A stretch of 64,000 nucleotides of DNA, from positions 1-64,000 of the forward strand of contig CAYLSV010000010.1 of the NCBI GenBank assembly GCA_964386435.1, read 5' to 3'. This stretch comes from CAYLSV01 sp964386435 (GTDB taxonomy: Bacteria; Planctomycetota; Phycisphaerae; Tepidisphaerales; Tepidisphaeraceae). Position 1 is the stretch's first letter. Each line of letters begins with the position of its first letter. Below, one piece after another: positions 33,002-42,632 of the stretch. Under the pieces are notes generated by a model. The model worked only from the letters and a program-made list of their open reading frames with translations. It did no database searches and had not been told where the DNA came from. The translations under genes and the position numbers were made by a program.

Positions 33002-34780
33002 ATGAGCAAGCAGGCGGAGCTGGTGAAGCTCTTCGACACGGCGGCGAAGATCCTGGACCTCAAGGGCGAGGTGCCGTTCAAGGCCATCAGTTTTCAGAAG
33101 GTCGCCCGGCTGCTCAAGGACGGCGAGGTCGACGTCGAGGCGGCGTACGCCGCGGGCGAGTTGGAGAAGGTCAAGGGCATTGGCAAGTCGTCCGCTGAGA
33201 TGATCCGCGAGTACCTCGACACGGGCCGCAGCACGGATTACGACGAGTTGGCGGCGAGCATTCCGGCAGGGCTGGTGCCGATGTTCGCGCTGCCGGGGAT
33301 GGGGCCCAAGACGATCAAGCTGCTGTGGGAGGAGCGCGACGTCAAGAGCGTCGAGGAGCTGGCGGCCGCGATTGATGGTGGCAAGCTGAAGGGGGTGAAG
33401 GGCATCGGCCCGAAGAAGATCGAGCAGCTGAAGGAGGCGATCGACCTCGCGAAAAAGGCCGGCGGGCGGCGGGGGATTTGGCAGATCGAGCCGGTGGCCG
33501 AGGGGCTGGTGAAGGCGGTGGCGTCGCTGGTCGGCGTGGCCGAGGCACAGGCGGCCGGCTCGCTGCGGCGGCGGCAGGAGACTTGCAAGGACCTCGACAT
33601 CATCGCCAAGCTCGAGCCCGAGGCCGACGGCGACGCGGTGACCGGAGCGTTCGCCGCTTTCGGCGAGGTGGAGAAGGTGCTGGTTCGCGGCCCGACCAAG
33701 TGCAGCGTGCTGGTGGCCGACGGGTTACAGGTCGATTTGCGGTGCATCCCGCCGCAACACTTCGGGGCGGCGCTCATCCACTTCACCGGCAGCAAGGATC
33801 ACAACAAGCGCATTCGCGGGTTGGCGCTCGACAAGGAGCAGACGCTGAACGAGTGGGGCTTGTACAAGTCAATTGATTGGGAGAAGGCGGAGCGAAAAGC
33901 CGGTTTTCCGCCGGACAACGTCAAGCCGGTGGCGAGCGAGACGGAGGCGGCGGTGTACGAGGCGCTGGGGCTGGTGTGGGTGCCACCGGAGTTGCGGGAG
34001 GATCGCGGCGAGGTCGAGCAGGCGGCGGCGGATGAGTTGCCGGCGCTGATCGAGGCGGCCGATCTGCGGGCCGATTTGCACACGCACACCGTGGCCAGCG
34101 ACGGCCGGGCGAGCATCGAGGAGATGGCCGAGGCGGCGAAGGCGCTCGGGCACGTGGTGCTGGGCATCACCGACCACAGCAAGAGTCAGGCGATCGCCAA
34201 CGGCCTTGATGCCGACCGGCTGATGAAGCACGTCGAGGCGATCCGCGGCGTCAACGAGAGGGTGCGCGGCATCACCCTGCTCGCCGGCAGCGAGGTCGAC
34301 ATCCTGGCCGACGGGTCGCTGGATTACCCCGACGACGTGCTGAGGGAGCTTGACTTCTGCGTCGCCTCACCGCACGTGGCGTTGCGGCAGGATCGGGAGA
34401 AATCGACGGCCCGGCTGCTCCGCGCGATTGACAACAAGTACGTCACGATCATCGGCCACCCCACCGGCCGGTACATCAACAAGCGGCCGGGCCTGTCGCC
34501 GGACATGGCGAAGATTTTCCAGGCCGCCGCGGCGAGTGGGACGGCACTCGAGATCAACGCCAGCTACCCGCGGCTGGACCTCTCCGACAATCACGCCCGC
34601 CAGGCGAAAGCGGCCGGCGTGATGCTGAGCATCAACACCGACGCCCACAGCACCGACGGTCTGCAAGGTGCCCGTGGCGGCATCGATGTCGCCCGCCGGG
34701 CGGGGCTGACGAAAGGCGACGTGCTCAACACGCGGACGCCGAAGCAGATTCTGGATTTCATCGCCAAGAAGCGGAAGTGA
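33002..34780 (+). CDS. polX: DNA polymerase X with PHP exonuclease domain
   Basis: A 592-residue repair polymerase. Order: N-terminal helix-hairpin-helix lyase-like region (VKGIGKSSAEMI, LPGMGPKTIKLLW, VKGIGPKKIEQL), polymerase beta-like palm with GSLRRRQETCKDLDII (GSxRR then Asp-x-Asp) and LQVDLR, then a C-terminal PHP domain (RADLHTHTVASDG, GITDHSKS, INTDAHST). Family X enzymes with PHP act in base-excision repair and have 3'-5' exonuclease activity. The ATG at 33002 follows TATGTT by six bases. It is head-to-head with dnaE across 122 bases. Confidence 0.93.
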   Translation: MSKQAELVKLFDTAAKILDLKGEVPFKAISFQKVARLLKDGEVDVEAAYAAGELEKVKGIGKSSAEMIREYLDTGRSTDYDELAASIPAGLVPMFALPGMGPKTIKLLWEERDVKSVEELAAAIDGGKLKGVKGIGPKKIEQLKEAIDLAKKAGGRRGIWQIEPVAEGLVKAVASLVGVAEAQAAGSLRRRQETCKDLDIIAKLEPEADGDAVTGAFAAFGEVEKVLVRGPTKCSVLVADGLQVDLRCIPPQHFGAALIHFTGSKDHNKRIRGLALDKEQTLNEWGLYKSIDWEKAERKAGFPPDNVKPVASETEAAVYEALGLVWVPPELREDRGEVEQAAADELPALIEAADLRADLHTHTVASDGRASIEEMAEAAKALGHVVLGITDHSKSQAIANGLDADRLMKHVEAIRGVNERVRGITLLAGSEVDILADGSLDYPDDVLRELDFCVASPHVALRQDREKSTARLLRAIDNKYVTIIGHPTGRYINKRPGLSPDMAKIFQAAAASGTALEINASYPRLDLSDNHARQAKAAGVMLSINTDAHSTDGLQGARGGIDVARRAGLTKGDVLNTRTPKQILDFIAKKRK

Positions 34781-34803
34781 TTGTTGCGGAAAACGACCTC
34801 GCG

Positions 34804-35370
34804 TCACGCAACCTGCTTCAGCAAATCGAGCGCCATCTGGACCGGGAGGCCGATGATGGTGTCGTTGGCGCCTTCGATGCGATCCAGGAACGGGTCGCCG
34901 TGTTGCAGGCCGTAGGCGCCGGCTTTGCCTTGCCAGTTGCCTGTCTTCAAATAGGCGGCGAGCTCGCGCTCGGGCATCGGGTGGAGGGTGACGTGGGCGA
35001 CGTCGTGGTTGCTGGCGAGGCGGTTGCCGTGCATGGCGGCGACGCCGGTGATGACGCGGTGGCGGGTGCCGAGGAGCTTTCGCATGATCCGGCGGGCGTC
35101 GGCCTCATCAATCGGTTTACCGAGAAGTTCGTCGGTCTCCGTCGCGACCACGGTGTCGGCGGCGAGGATCAGGCGGGCCGGGTGGCGGGCGGCGACGGTG
35201 CCGGCTTTATCCCGCGCCAAGTGCTCGGCAACTTGTTCGGGCGAGAGACCCGGCGGCAAATCGTCCTCATCGATGTCGGCCGGCTCGACGTCGAAGGCAC
35301 AGCCTGCGGCCGCGAGCAGGTCGCGGCGGCGGGGGCTGGCGCTGGCGAGGATGAACCGCGGCAAAGGCAT
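34804..35370 (-). CDS. maf: Maf-family nucleotide pyrophosphatase
   Basis: A 188-residue house-cleaning NTP pyrophosphatase. ILASASPRRRDLL is the hallmark N-terminus; ADTVVATETDELLGKP, RHRVITGVA and GKAGAYGLQH are present. Relatives hydrolyse dTTP/UTP or modified nucleotides and affect septation. The ATG shares its A with the TGA of the upstream lipoprotein gene (TGATG), so translation is coupled. It converges with polX, 23 bases apart. Confidence 0.92.
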   Translation of the reverse strand: MPLPRFILASASPRRRDLLAAAGCAFDVEPADIDEDDLPPGLSPEQVAEHLARDKAGTVAARHPARLILAADTVVATETDELLGKPIDEADARRIMRKLLGTRHRVITGVAAMHGNRLASNHDVAHVTLHPMPERELAAYLKTGNWQGKAGAYGLQHGDPFLDRIEGANDTIIGLPVQMALDLLKQVA

Positions 35371-35798
35371 CAGCGGGGCTCGAGCGTCACGCCCTCGTCG
35401 GCCGGGAAGTAGACGACGAGGTCGCCCGCGGCAATCGGGCGGTTGCTGCGGGTCACCTCAATGAAGCTGCGGCGGGTGCCTTGGTTGAACACGGTTCCCA
35501 GCCCCAGCGACGAGCCGTCGGTGGCGACGAACTGCACGATCGCGTCGGCCGGCGTGTCGAGGGAGTCGATGGCTGCGTAGTTCTCGCCGCCGTCGGTGAA
35601 CACCTGCGTCACCGCCTCCACGACCACCCGCGGCTCGTCGCGGAGCAAGCTCGCCCGCAAATCGTCGGCCGCGGCCTGGGCGCTCACCGGGTCGGCGGAC
35701 GGCGGCGGCGTGGTGGCGTCATTGGCGGGTTGACTCGTCGCGCAGCCGGCGACGACGAACAACAAGGCAACAACGGCGAGTTGGGCGGTGCGGCGCAT
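35370..35798 (-). CDS. small lipoprotein of unknown function
   Basis: A 142-residue lipoprotein: MRRTAQLAVVALLFVVAGC with Cys19 in the lipobox VAGC, a Pro/Ala/Thr linker, and a beta-rich body (RVVVEAVTQVF, VQFVATDGSSLGLGTVF, then RRSFIEVTRSNRPIAAGDLVV). The body resembles FlgA/SAF-like or flagellar-type beta modules only weakly. The ATG is at 35796-35798. It is read in coupling with maf. Confidence 0.7.
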   Translation of the reverse strand: MRRTAQLAVVALLFVVAGCATSQPANDATTPPPSADPVSAQAAADDLRASLLRDEPRVVVEAVTQVFTDGGENYAAIDSLDTPADAIVQFVATDGSSLGLGTVFNQGTRRSFIEVTRSNRPIAAGDLVVYFPADEGVTLEPR

Positions 35799-35956
35799 GG
35801 CTGCAAGTAGAGCCGCAACAAGCGGATTGGGCAAGTGCCGGCGTGCGACGCGTTCGGATTATCGGTCAACGTCGGACGACGCGGCCGACCGATGCTTTGA
35901 TGATCGTCCCGCGCGGCGTCGTGCCGCGGTTTCGCCCGATGGTCAGGAGTGAGTTG

Positions 35957-37780
35957 ATGAGCGTTTCAGCCGATAATCCTTTGCCGTTCCTCGAGCATTG
36001 TCCCACAAGCAACAAGTACGTCCGCCGCTGGTTGGCCAAGGTGTTCGACGTCTGCCAACCTGAGCGGGTCGAGTTCTGCGACGGCTCGGACGACGAGAAG
36101 GAACGCCTGTTCGCCCAGGGCGTTGAGGAAGGCGTGTTCATCAAGCTCAACCAGGACAAGCTGCCCGGCTGCTACCTGCACCGCAGCGACCCGAACGACG
36201 TCGCCCGCGTCGAGAAGCTGACGTTCATCTGCACGCCCAGCGAGGACGACGCCGGCCCGACGAACAATTGGTGGCACGACCGCGACGCCCGCCGGCGGCT
36301 GCGGGAGTGCTTCGACGGGGCGTTCGCCGGTAAGACGCTGTACGTCGTGCCGTTCGTCATGGGACCGATCGGCAGCCCGCTGGCGAAGGTCGGCGTGCAG
36401 ATCACCGACAGCATCTACGTCGTGCAGAACATGCGCATCATGGCCCGCATGGGGCAGGTCGCGTGGGACGAACTTGGCGAGGGCGACGAGTTCACCCGCT
36501 GCTGGCACAGCGTCGGGCAGCTCGACCCGAACGAGCGGTTCATCACGCACTTCCCGTTCGACAACGAGATCATGAGCTTCGGCAGCGGCTACGGCGGCAA
36601 CGCGCTGCTGGGCAAAAAGTGCCTCGCCTTGCGGATCGCCAGCTTCCTCGGCAAGCGTGAGGGGTGGATGGCCGAGCACATGCTCATCATGGGCGTCACC
36701 GCGCCAAGCGGCGAAAAGACGTACGTCACCGGCGCGTTCCCCAGCGCCTGCGGCAAGACCAATTTCTCCATGCTCATTCCGCCGGAGCGCTACCAGGAGG
36801 CCGGGTGGAAGGTCACGACCGTCGGCGACGACATCGCGTGGATGTGGGTCGATGAGCAGACCGGCAAAATGCGAGCCATCAATCCGGAAAACGGCTACTT
36901 CGGCGTCGCCCCCGGCACCAACGAGCACAGCAACCCCAACGCCTCGAAGGCCATGGCGAGCGACACGATCTACACCAATGTTGCCCTCACAGAGGACGGC
37001 GACGTCTGGTGGGAGGGCAAGACCAAGGACGTGCCGTCGGGCAAGATCATCAACTGGCTTGGCAACGAGTGGACGCCCGACTCGGACGAGAAGGCGGCCC
37101 ACCCGAACAGCCGGTTCACCGCGCCGATGCACAACAACCCGGCCCTCGACGAGGCCGCCGACGACCCGGCGGGCGTGGAGATCAAGGCCATTATCTTCGG
37201 CGGCCGGCGGTCGGAGACGATCCCGCTGGTGTTCCAATCCTTCAACTGGGTCCACGGCGTCTACATTGGCGCAACCCTCGGCAGTGAGGGCACCGCCGCG
37301 GCCGAGGGCAAGCTCGGGACCATCCGCCGCGACCCGATGGCCATGCTGCCGTTCATGGGTTACAACATCCGGGATTACCTCGTGCATTGGTTCCGCATGC
37401 GGAAGAAGATGATGGACTGCCCGCGGATTTTCCACGTCAACTGGTTCCGCCGCGACCCCGAGACGAAGCAATTTTTATGGCCCGGCTTCGGCGAGAACCT
37501 GCGGGTACTCGAATGGATCGTCGGCCGCTGCCACGGCCACGCCCACGCCTACGAGACGCCGCTGGGCTGGATGCCGGGGCCGGAGGATTTGGACATGCGG
37601 GGCCTGAAGGACCCCGACGGCGACGACTTCGACGCCGGCGACTTCCGCGCCCTCGCCCGCGTCGACGAGGAGGCTTTCAAGGCCGAAATCCTCGGCCACC
37701 AGGAACTGCTGCTGCGGATCGCCAGCGACTTGCCAAAGGAGATGATCTTCCAGCGCGAACTGCTCATCAGCCGGCTGTGA
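35957..37780 (+). CDS. pckG: phosphoenolpyruvate carboxykinase (GTP)
   Basis: A 607-residue GTP-dependent PEPCK, which makes PEP from oxaloacetate in gluconeogenesis. Motifs: MGPIGSPLAKVGVQITDS, PFDNEIMSFGSGYGGNALLG, the GTP P-loop PSACGKTNFSML, GDDIAWMW (metal site), FGGRRSETIPLV, and FHVNWFRRD near the end. Length is normal. The ATG at 35957 has AGGAG 8 nt upstream. The frame is open upstream, but that part has no family likeness. Followed by a transporter gene that could supply C4 acids. Confidence 0.95.
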   Translation: MSVSADNPLPFLEHCPTSNKYVRRWLAKVFDVCQPERVEFCDGSDDEKERLFAQGVEEGVFIKLNQDKLPGCYLHRSDPNDVARVEKLTFICTPSEDDAGPTNNWWHDRDARRRLRECFDGAFAGKTLYVVPFVMGPIGSPLAKVGVQITDSIYVVQNMRIMARMGQVAWDELGEGDEFTRCWHSVGQLDPNERFITHFPFDNEIMSFGSGYGGNALLGKKCLALRIASFLGKREGWMAEHMLIMGVTAPSGEKTYVTGAFPSACGKTNFSMLIPPERYQEAGWKVTTVGDDIAWMWVDEQTGKMRAINPENGYFGVAPGTNEHSNPNASKAMASDTIYTNVALTEDGDVWWEGKTKDVPSGKIINWLGNEWTPDSDEKAAHPNSRFTAPMHNNPALDEAADDPAGVEIKAIIFGGRRSETIPLVFQSFNWVHGVYIGATLGSEGTAAAEGKLGTIRRDPMAMLPFMGYNIRDYLVHWFRMRKKMMDCPRIFHVNWFRRDPETKQFLWPGFGENLRVLEWIVGRCHGHAHAYETPLGWMPGPEDLDMRGLKDPDGDDFDAGDFRALARVDEEAFKAEILGHQELLLRIASDLPKEMIFQRELLISRL

Positions 37781-37923
37781 CATGCCCACGGGCTGTCGGC
37801 TTGAGGTGCGGCAGAAGGACACGCCGCAAAACCTGACGTGTTCATCCGATATAGACTGCAGCGAGCCAGCCGGAGGAGGCGCGGCGCGTCCGGCGGGCGG
37901 GCGCACATCTGGTCAGGAACATC

Positions 37924-38944
37924 ATGCACCAAGAAGCCCAACAGATGCGGGCGCAGGTGGCGGCGTCGATCGACGAGTTCGACTCCATCGAGATTCACAA
38001 ACGGATCGCACGCANNNNNNNNNNNNNNNNNNNNNNNNNNNNNNNNNNNNNNNNNNNNNNNNNNNNNNNNNNNNNNNNNNNNNNNNNNNNNNNNNNNNNN
38101 NNNNNNNNNNNNNNCGGCCAACGTCGGCGGCATGGGCACGCCCATCGGCACGCCGCCCAACGCGGTCGCCTTGGGCTACCTCCGCGAAATTGGTGTAAAC
38201 ATCGGATTTTTGGAGTGGATGGTGATTGCGGTGCCGCTGGCGATGGGGCTGCTGGTGCTGGCGTACGTGGTGCTCATTTCGCTGTACCGGCCGCGGGCCG
38301 AGGGGTTGAACCTCACGCCCGAGGCGGGCCGGATGAACTCGACGGGCGGCTACGTGCTGGTCATCTTCGGCCTCACCGTCATCGGCTGGCTGACCGGGCA
38401 GTGGACCGGCTTGCCTTCGGCCGTGGTTGCTTTGCTGCCGGCGGTGGCGTTCACGGCAACGGGCTTGCTGAACCGGGACGATCTGAACAACCTCGAGTGG
38501 AACGTGCTGATCCTCATCGCCGGCGGCATCGCCTTGGGCAGCGGCATGCAACAGGTCGGGCTCGACGACGCGATCGTCACGCTGCTCCAGGGGCAGGGCG
38601 GCTGGTTGGTGCTGGCGGGGCTGATGCTGGTGACGTTGGTGTTGAGCAACGTGATGAGCAACACGGCCGCGGCCAACCTGCTGCTGCCGATTGGCGTGGC
38701 CGTCTTCGCCGCCGCCGGCGATCTGGCCACGGCTCAGGTTGCCGTGGGCGTCGCGCTGGCGGCGAGCCTGGCCATGTGCCTGCCGATGAGCACGCCGCCC
38801 AACGCCATCGCGTACAGCACGAATCAAGTGGTGACCCGGGACTTGGTGGTGGTGGGCGCGATCGTCTCGGCCGCGGGCATCGTGCTGGTCATTCTCGGCG
38901 GCGGGCCGATCATTCGGTTCTGGCACAGCGTGATGAACGGGTGA
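37924..38944 (+). CDS. SLC13/DASS-type anion transporter, interrupted by an N100 gap
   Basis: Sodium-coupled dicarboxylate/sulfate transporter family. The part after the gap (from 38115) has NVGGMGTPIGTPPNAVALG, a second SNVMSNTAAANLLLPIGV and MCLPMSTPPNAIAYSTNQV, the two SNT-like substrate loops of DASS. Family members place the first loop near residue 190, so several hundred bases are probably missing, not 100. The segment before the gap (MHQEAQQMRAQVAASIDEFD...) has AGGAA upstream and may be the cytoplasmic N-terminus, but could be another gene. Likely import of C4-dicarboxylates, fitting pckG. Confidence 0.7.
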
Positions 38945-38948
38945 GGGC

Positions 38949-40283
38949 TCACATCCCAAGCTTCCACAACCGGGCCGTTTTGTCCATGGAACCGCTGAGC
39001 ACCCAGCGGCCGTCGGGCGAGAAGCACGACGAGACGATCGGCCCGCCGTGGCCGGCGAGCACGTGGATCGGGCGGCCGGCGTCGATGTCGGTCACGCGGA
39101 GCGAGCGGTCCCAGCTGTGGGTCAGCACCACCTGCCCGGTGGCGTCAAAGTCGCTCATCTTGAACCACCCGAAGTGCCCGGTGTTGACTTGTCGCCACCC
39201 GGCACGGCGGTCGGGCGGGAGGCGGCGGACGTGAATCGGATCGGCCCAGTACTTGGTCAGCAAATGGCGACGCTGCGGGCACAGGCGGAGCTCGTCCGGC
39301 TCCACGTCGTCGGGCAACGGGGGACAGAAGTCGCCGACGAGCGTCAGCCGGTCGCCCTGCCGCTCCCACGTCTGGACCGGGTGGCTTTCGCGGTGGACGA
39401 TGTAGCGGGTGGCGTCGCCATCGTGATGCAGCACCTCGCCCAGCACGTTGCAGTAGTCCTCCTCCGGGAACGGCATCCATTCCGACGACGCCAGAACGTC
39501 CCAGGGTGACGATTTGAGTTCGAGCCGACCGCGGCCGTCCTTGATCTGCATGGAGAACGCCCGCGGCGGCTTTGCGGGCGGTGTCCGAGCCGGCGGCAGC
39601 GGCCAGAGGTCGTCCGTGGATCGGACCCACGGGTTGGCCGCTTCGTCGACACCAAGCTCGTCGATCGAGTTGTCGGCATCCCCAAGATCGATGCGGTGCT
39701 CGGCGACGGCCGCGCCCGAGGCGAGGTCGATGACGCGGACGAAGCCATCCGCCGACGCCGTCACGGCGTGGCGGCCGGTGGTGGAGAAGGCGACGCGTAC
39801 TTCCGCCTCGTGAACGCTGATCACGGTGCCCGCCACCGTCCCGGCATCGGCGGGACAGTACCGGCCGGCCGACCTCAGCTCATCCGGTTGGCACTGCGCA
39901 ACGGCCGCTTGCAGGGCGGCGTCGTAGGCGGCGCGGTCGAAGGTTAACGCGTCGTGCGCCACGCCGTCGATGACCAGCGGCGCCTGAAAATCGTACCATT
40001 CTACCGCATCGTTTGTCACCCGGATCCGCACGTCCCACGCGTCGCAGCCGGCCATGCAGTTGTCGCAGATGGCGACCGGCGTGTAGCCGCAGCGGTGATC
40101 GCGGTAGGCGTCGGTCAGGTCCCAGCCGTAAAAGTGCGTCGACGGCGGCAGGCACTCCAACCGCACGCCTCCGAGCCCGCCCCGCAGCAGCGACAGCAAC
40201 GGCCGCCCCTGCACGATCGAGTGCACCTGCGCCTGCCCCGGCTTGTCGCCCCACCGCCGCACCTCGAATCGAATCTCATGCAT
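38949..40283 (-). CDS. WD40-repeat protein
   Basis: A 444-residue protein with WD40-like blades at the C-terminus (VVLTHSWDRSLRVTD, then FSPDGRWVLSGSMDKTARLW) and a weaker one in the middle (TGRHAVTASADGFVRVIDL). The first ~150 residues contain AICDNCMAGCDAWDVRI, a Cys-rich patch, and belong to no family I recognise. It probably forms an interaction scaffold; substrates are unknown. The ATG at 40281-40283 follows TATCGT by six bases. It begins 19 bases after the alr stop, on the same strand. Confidence 0.75.
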   Translation of the reverse strand: MHEIRFEVRRWGDKPGQAQVHSIVQGRPLLSLLRGGLGGVRLECLPPSTHFYGWDLTDAYRDHRCGYTPVAICDNCMAGCDAWDVRIRVTNDAVEWYDFQAPLVIDGVAHDALTFDRAAYDAALQAAVAQCQPDELRSAGRYCPADAGTVAGTVISVHEAEVRVAFSTTGRHAVTASADGFVRVIDLASGAAVAEHRIDLGDADNSIDELGVDEAANPWVRSTDDLWPLPPARTPPAKPPRAFSMQIKDGRGRLELKSSPWDVLASSEWMPFPEEDYCNVLGEVLHHDGDATRYIVHRESHPVQTWERQGDRLTLVGDFCPPLPDDVEPDELRLCPQRRHLLTKYWADPIHVRRLPPDRRAGWRQVNTGHFGWFKMSDFDATGQVVLTHSWDRSLRVTDIDAGRPIHVLAGHGGPIVSSCFSPDGRWVLSGSMDKTARLWKLGM

Positions 40284-40289
40284 GGCCGC

Positions 40290-40295
40290 ACGATA
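40290..40295 (-). promoter_or_regulatory. putative -10 box of the WD40 gene
   Basis: TATCGT, 6 nt before the ATG at 40283. It lies in the 19-base gap after alr, so the WD40 gene may be independently expressed. Confidence 0.4.
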
Positions 40296-40302
40296 CGACG
40301 AA

Positions 40303-41628
40303 TCAGACCGTGTCGGACGCGTCATCCGACTCATCGGAGCCGTCGACTTCGTCGACCTCGTCGGCCTCCATCAGTTCGGCATCGGTCGGCTCGATCGGCA
40401 CCCGTGGCACCCGGCCGCCGACGTGGCAGAGGATTTCGTACGGGATCGTCTGCGCACGCCGAGCAAGGTTGTAGATGCTCGCCGGGCTGCCGGGCTCATC
40501 GTCGATGACGGTGACGAGTTCGCCGACGGCGGCGTTGGGGGCGGGCGTGAGATCAATGGTCAGGTAATCCATGCTGACCGTGCCGACAATTGCGCAGAAC
40601 GTCGGCCGGCTGGAGCCGCCCGCCCCGCCGACACCGACGACGGCGGCCTTACCCCGCCGGTCCGGCACGCCGGCCAGCCGCGGGAAGCCATCGGCGTAAC
40701 CCACCGGCACGAGCCCGATGCGGGTCGGCTTCTCGGCCATCCACGTCCGGTTGTACCCCACCGTCGCCCCGGCGGCGACCTCGCGGATCGCCATGATCGG
40801 GGCCAGCAGCTTCAACGCCGGCCGCAGCGGCAACGCCGACATCGGCCGGCCGACGGGGTGGATGCCGTAGAGCGCGATGCCCGGCCGGATCAAGTCGTAG
40901 CCGGCGAACTTGCGGTCCTGGTTCAGCGAGCCACCGCTGTTCTCGGCGTGGCGCAACACTTCCGACGGCAGATGGCTCGTCTCGTCGTCGAAGCATTCGA
41001 GCTGGATGTCGGTCATCGGCTCGCCGGGCCGCTCGCTCTCGACGAGGTGGGTGCTCACCGAGTGCAGCCGGAGCTGCGGCATGCCTTGCACGCGGTCGAG
41101 CAGCGCCCGGAACAACTGCCGCGGCACGCCCTCGCGGTTCATGCCGGTGTCCATGGCGACGCAGACGTTGGCCCGCTTGCCCACCCGCTCGGCGACGCGG
41201 GCGAGGTCGTCGGCCCCGGCGGCGTCGATGAGCGACAGCACCCAATCCCGCCGCACCGCCTCGGCGAGCAGCCGCCGCGTCCGCCCGGCGAAGGCGTTGG
41301 CCACCGGCCGCAAAATCAGCACCGGCACCGGCGGCCCGCCCAGGGCGATCGCCTCGTCCAGGCTGGCCACCGCAAGCATCGCCGCCGCCGGTTCGGCCGG
41401 GCCGTCGGCGACCATCAATGCGGTGAGGGCTTCGGCGACAATGCCCGCACCGTGGCCGTAGGCGTCGGCCTTAACCACGGCGCACAGCTTCGCCCCGCCG
41501 GCCGCTTTGCGGAGGATGCGGGCGTTGTGCAGCAGGGCGGCCCGGCTGATGGTCGCCCGCGCCTCGCTGGCGAATGCCGCCGGATCACTCGGCAAATTGG
41601 GATATTGGCGTCGCGGCGGCAAGGTCAC
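40303..41628 (-). CDS. alr: alanine racemase
   Basis: A 441-residue PLP racemase that makes D-alanine for peptidoglycan. The PLP lysine lies in AVVKADAYGHGAG; GMNREGVP and the catalytic Tyr region (GTVSMDYLTIDLTP) are present, then a C-terminal beta domain ending in VGGRVPRVPI. A further ~25-residue acidic tail (EADEVDEVDGSDESDD) is unusual. Start GTG 41628 follows TATGTT by eight bases. The frame is open for 330 codons upstream, antisense to tyrA, and is not real. A D-Ala step suggests a peptidoglycan wall. Confidence 0.93.
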   Translation of the reverse strand: MTLPPRRQYPNLPSDPAAFASEARATISRAALLHNARILRKAAGGAKLCAVVKADAYGHGAGIVAEALTALMVADGPAEPAAAMLAVASLDEAIALGGPPVPVLILRPVANAFAGRTRRLLAEAVRRDWVLSLIDAAGADDLARVAERVGKRANVCVAMDTGMNREGVPRQLFRALLDRVQGMPQLRLHSVSTHLVESERPGEPMTDIQLECFDDETSHLPSEVLRHAENSGGSLNQDRKFAGYDLIRPGIALYGIHPVGRPMSALPLRPALKLLAPIMAIREVAAGATVGYNRTWMAEKPTRIGLVPVGYADGFPRLAGVPDRRGKAAVVGVGGAGGSSRPTFCAIVGTVSMDYLTIDLTPAPNAAVGELVTVIDDEPGSPASIYNLARRAQTIPYEILCHVGGRVPRVPIEPTDAELMEADEVDEVDGSDESDDASDTV

Positions 41629-41636
41629 GTCGGCCC

Positions 41637-41642
41637 AACATA
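41637..41642 (-). promoter_or_regulatory. putative -10 box of alr
   Basis: TATGTT, 8 nt before GTG 41628. Confidence 0.4.
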
Positions 41643-41740
41643 CCCGCGCCCGCCGGTTGCTGCGCCCGCCAAAAAGCCGAACCCACGAATTGAACACCGC
41701 CGAGGTCCCACCTCGGGCCGTGGGTCCGATATTGCCGGCG

Positions 41741-41746
41741 TACCCT
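41741..41746 (+). promoter_or_regulatory. putative -10 box of tyrA
   Basis: TACCCT, 5 nt before GTG 41752. Confidence 0.45.
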
Positions 41747-41751
41747 GTCGC

Positions 41752-42618
41752 GTGAGCGCCGCCACGACCACCGGCAACCTGTTGATCGTCGGCTGCGGCA
41801 TGCTCGGGGCGAGCGTGGGCCTGGCCGTCAAGCGGGCCGTGTCGAGTCTGACCGTCACCGGCTTCGACGTCCGCCCGGCCGCGGCGCGGGAGGCGATGAA
41901 CCGCGGCGCCGTCGACCGCGAAGCCAGCTACCTCGATGCCGCCGCCGAGCGGGCCGATCTGATTGTGCTGGCGTTGCCGGTCGATGGGGCCGAGGACGCG
42001 CTGGAAGAATTGGCCCATGCCGAGACGCCGGCCCGGTTGATCACCGACACGCTCAGCACAAAGCGCCGCGTCGTCGCCCTCGCGGGCGGCCTGCCGTGGC
42101 TGGAACATAGATTTGTCGGCGCCCACCCGATGGCCGGCGGCGAGCAGAGCGGCCCGGCGGCGGCGCGGGCGGATCTGTTCGACAACGCCCCGTGCTTCAT
42201 CACCCCCACCGCGCAGACGCCGCCCGAGGTCGCCGAGGCGGCGGAGCTGTTCTGGTCGTCGCTGGGGTGCAACGTCGCCCGCACCTATGCCAGCCACCAC
42301 GACCGGATGGTCGCGCAGGTCAGCCACTTGCCCCACGTCGCCGCCGCCGCGCTGGCGCGGTTGCCGGAGGACGTGGCCGTGCAGTTCGCCGGCCGCGGTT
42401 GGCGGGACACGACCCGCATCGCCAAGGGCAACGCCGAGCTGTGGGCCGGCATTCTGCAGGACAACGCCGACGAGGTGCTGCTGGCAACGCGGGAGATGGT
42501 CGACGACTTGCGGTCGCTTGCGACGGCTTTGGAGATGGACAACCGCGACGCCATCCGCACCTGGCTCGCCGAGGCCGCGGAGCGGGCGGCCGGGCGACGG
42601 CGCGGCGGGGTGAGGTGA
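41752..42618 (+). CDS. tyrA: prephenate dehydrogenase
   Basis: A 288-residue NAD(P)-dependent dehydrogenase of tyrosine synthesis. Nucleotide-binding LLIVGCGMLGASVGLAV, VTGFDVRP, LIVLALPVDG, DTLSTKRRVV, then AHPMAGGEQSGPAAA (substrate site) and the helical dimer domain with HLPHVAAAAL. Arogenate as substrate cannot be excluded. No chorismate mutase or ACT domain is fused. Start GTG 41752 follows TACCCT by five bases. Divergent from alr across 123 bases. Confidence 0.88.
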   Translation: MSAATTTGNLLIVGCGMLGASVGLAVKRAVSSLTVTGFDVRPAAAREAMNRGAVDREASYLDAAAERADLIVLALPVDGAEDALEELAHAETPARLITDTLSTKRRVVALAGGLPWLEHRFVGAHPMAGGEQSGPAAARADLFDNAPCFITPTAQTPPEVAEAAELFWSSLGCNVARTYASHHDRMVAQVSHLPHVAAAALARLPEDVAVQFAGRGWRDTTRIAKGNAELWAGILQDNADEVLLATREMVDDLRSLATALEMDNRDAIRTWLAEAAERAAGRRRGGVR

Positions 42619-42626
42619 GGTGAGGT

Positions 42627-42632
42627 TTGGGC
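42627..42632 (+). promoter_or_regulatory. putative -35 box of the lipoprotein gene at 42662
   Basis: TTGGGC, 17 bases before the -10-like TAAATT at 42650. The spacing is ideal for a sigma-70-type promoter. Confidence 0.5.

Noticed and set aside
35843..35956. Longer N-terminus of pckG from 35843
   Set aside because: The extension has no family likeness; ATG 35957 has a strong AGGAG site.
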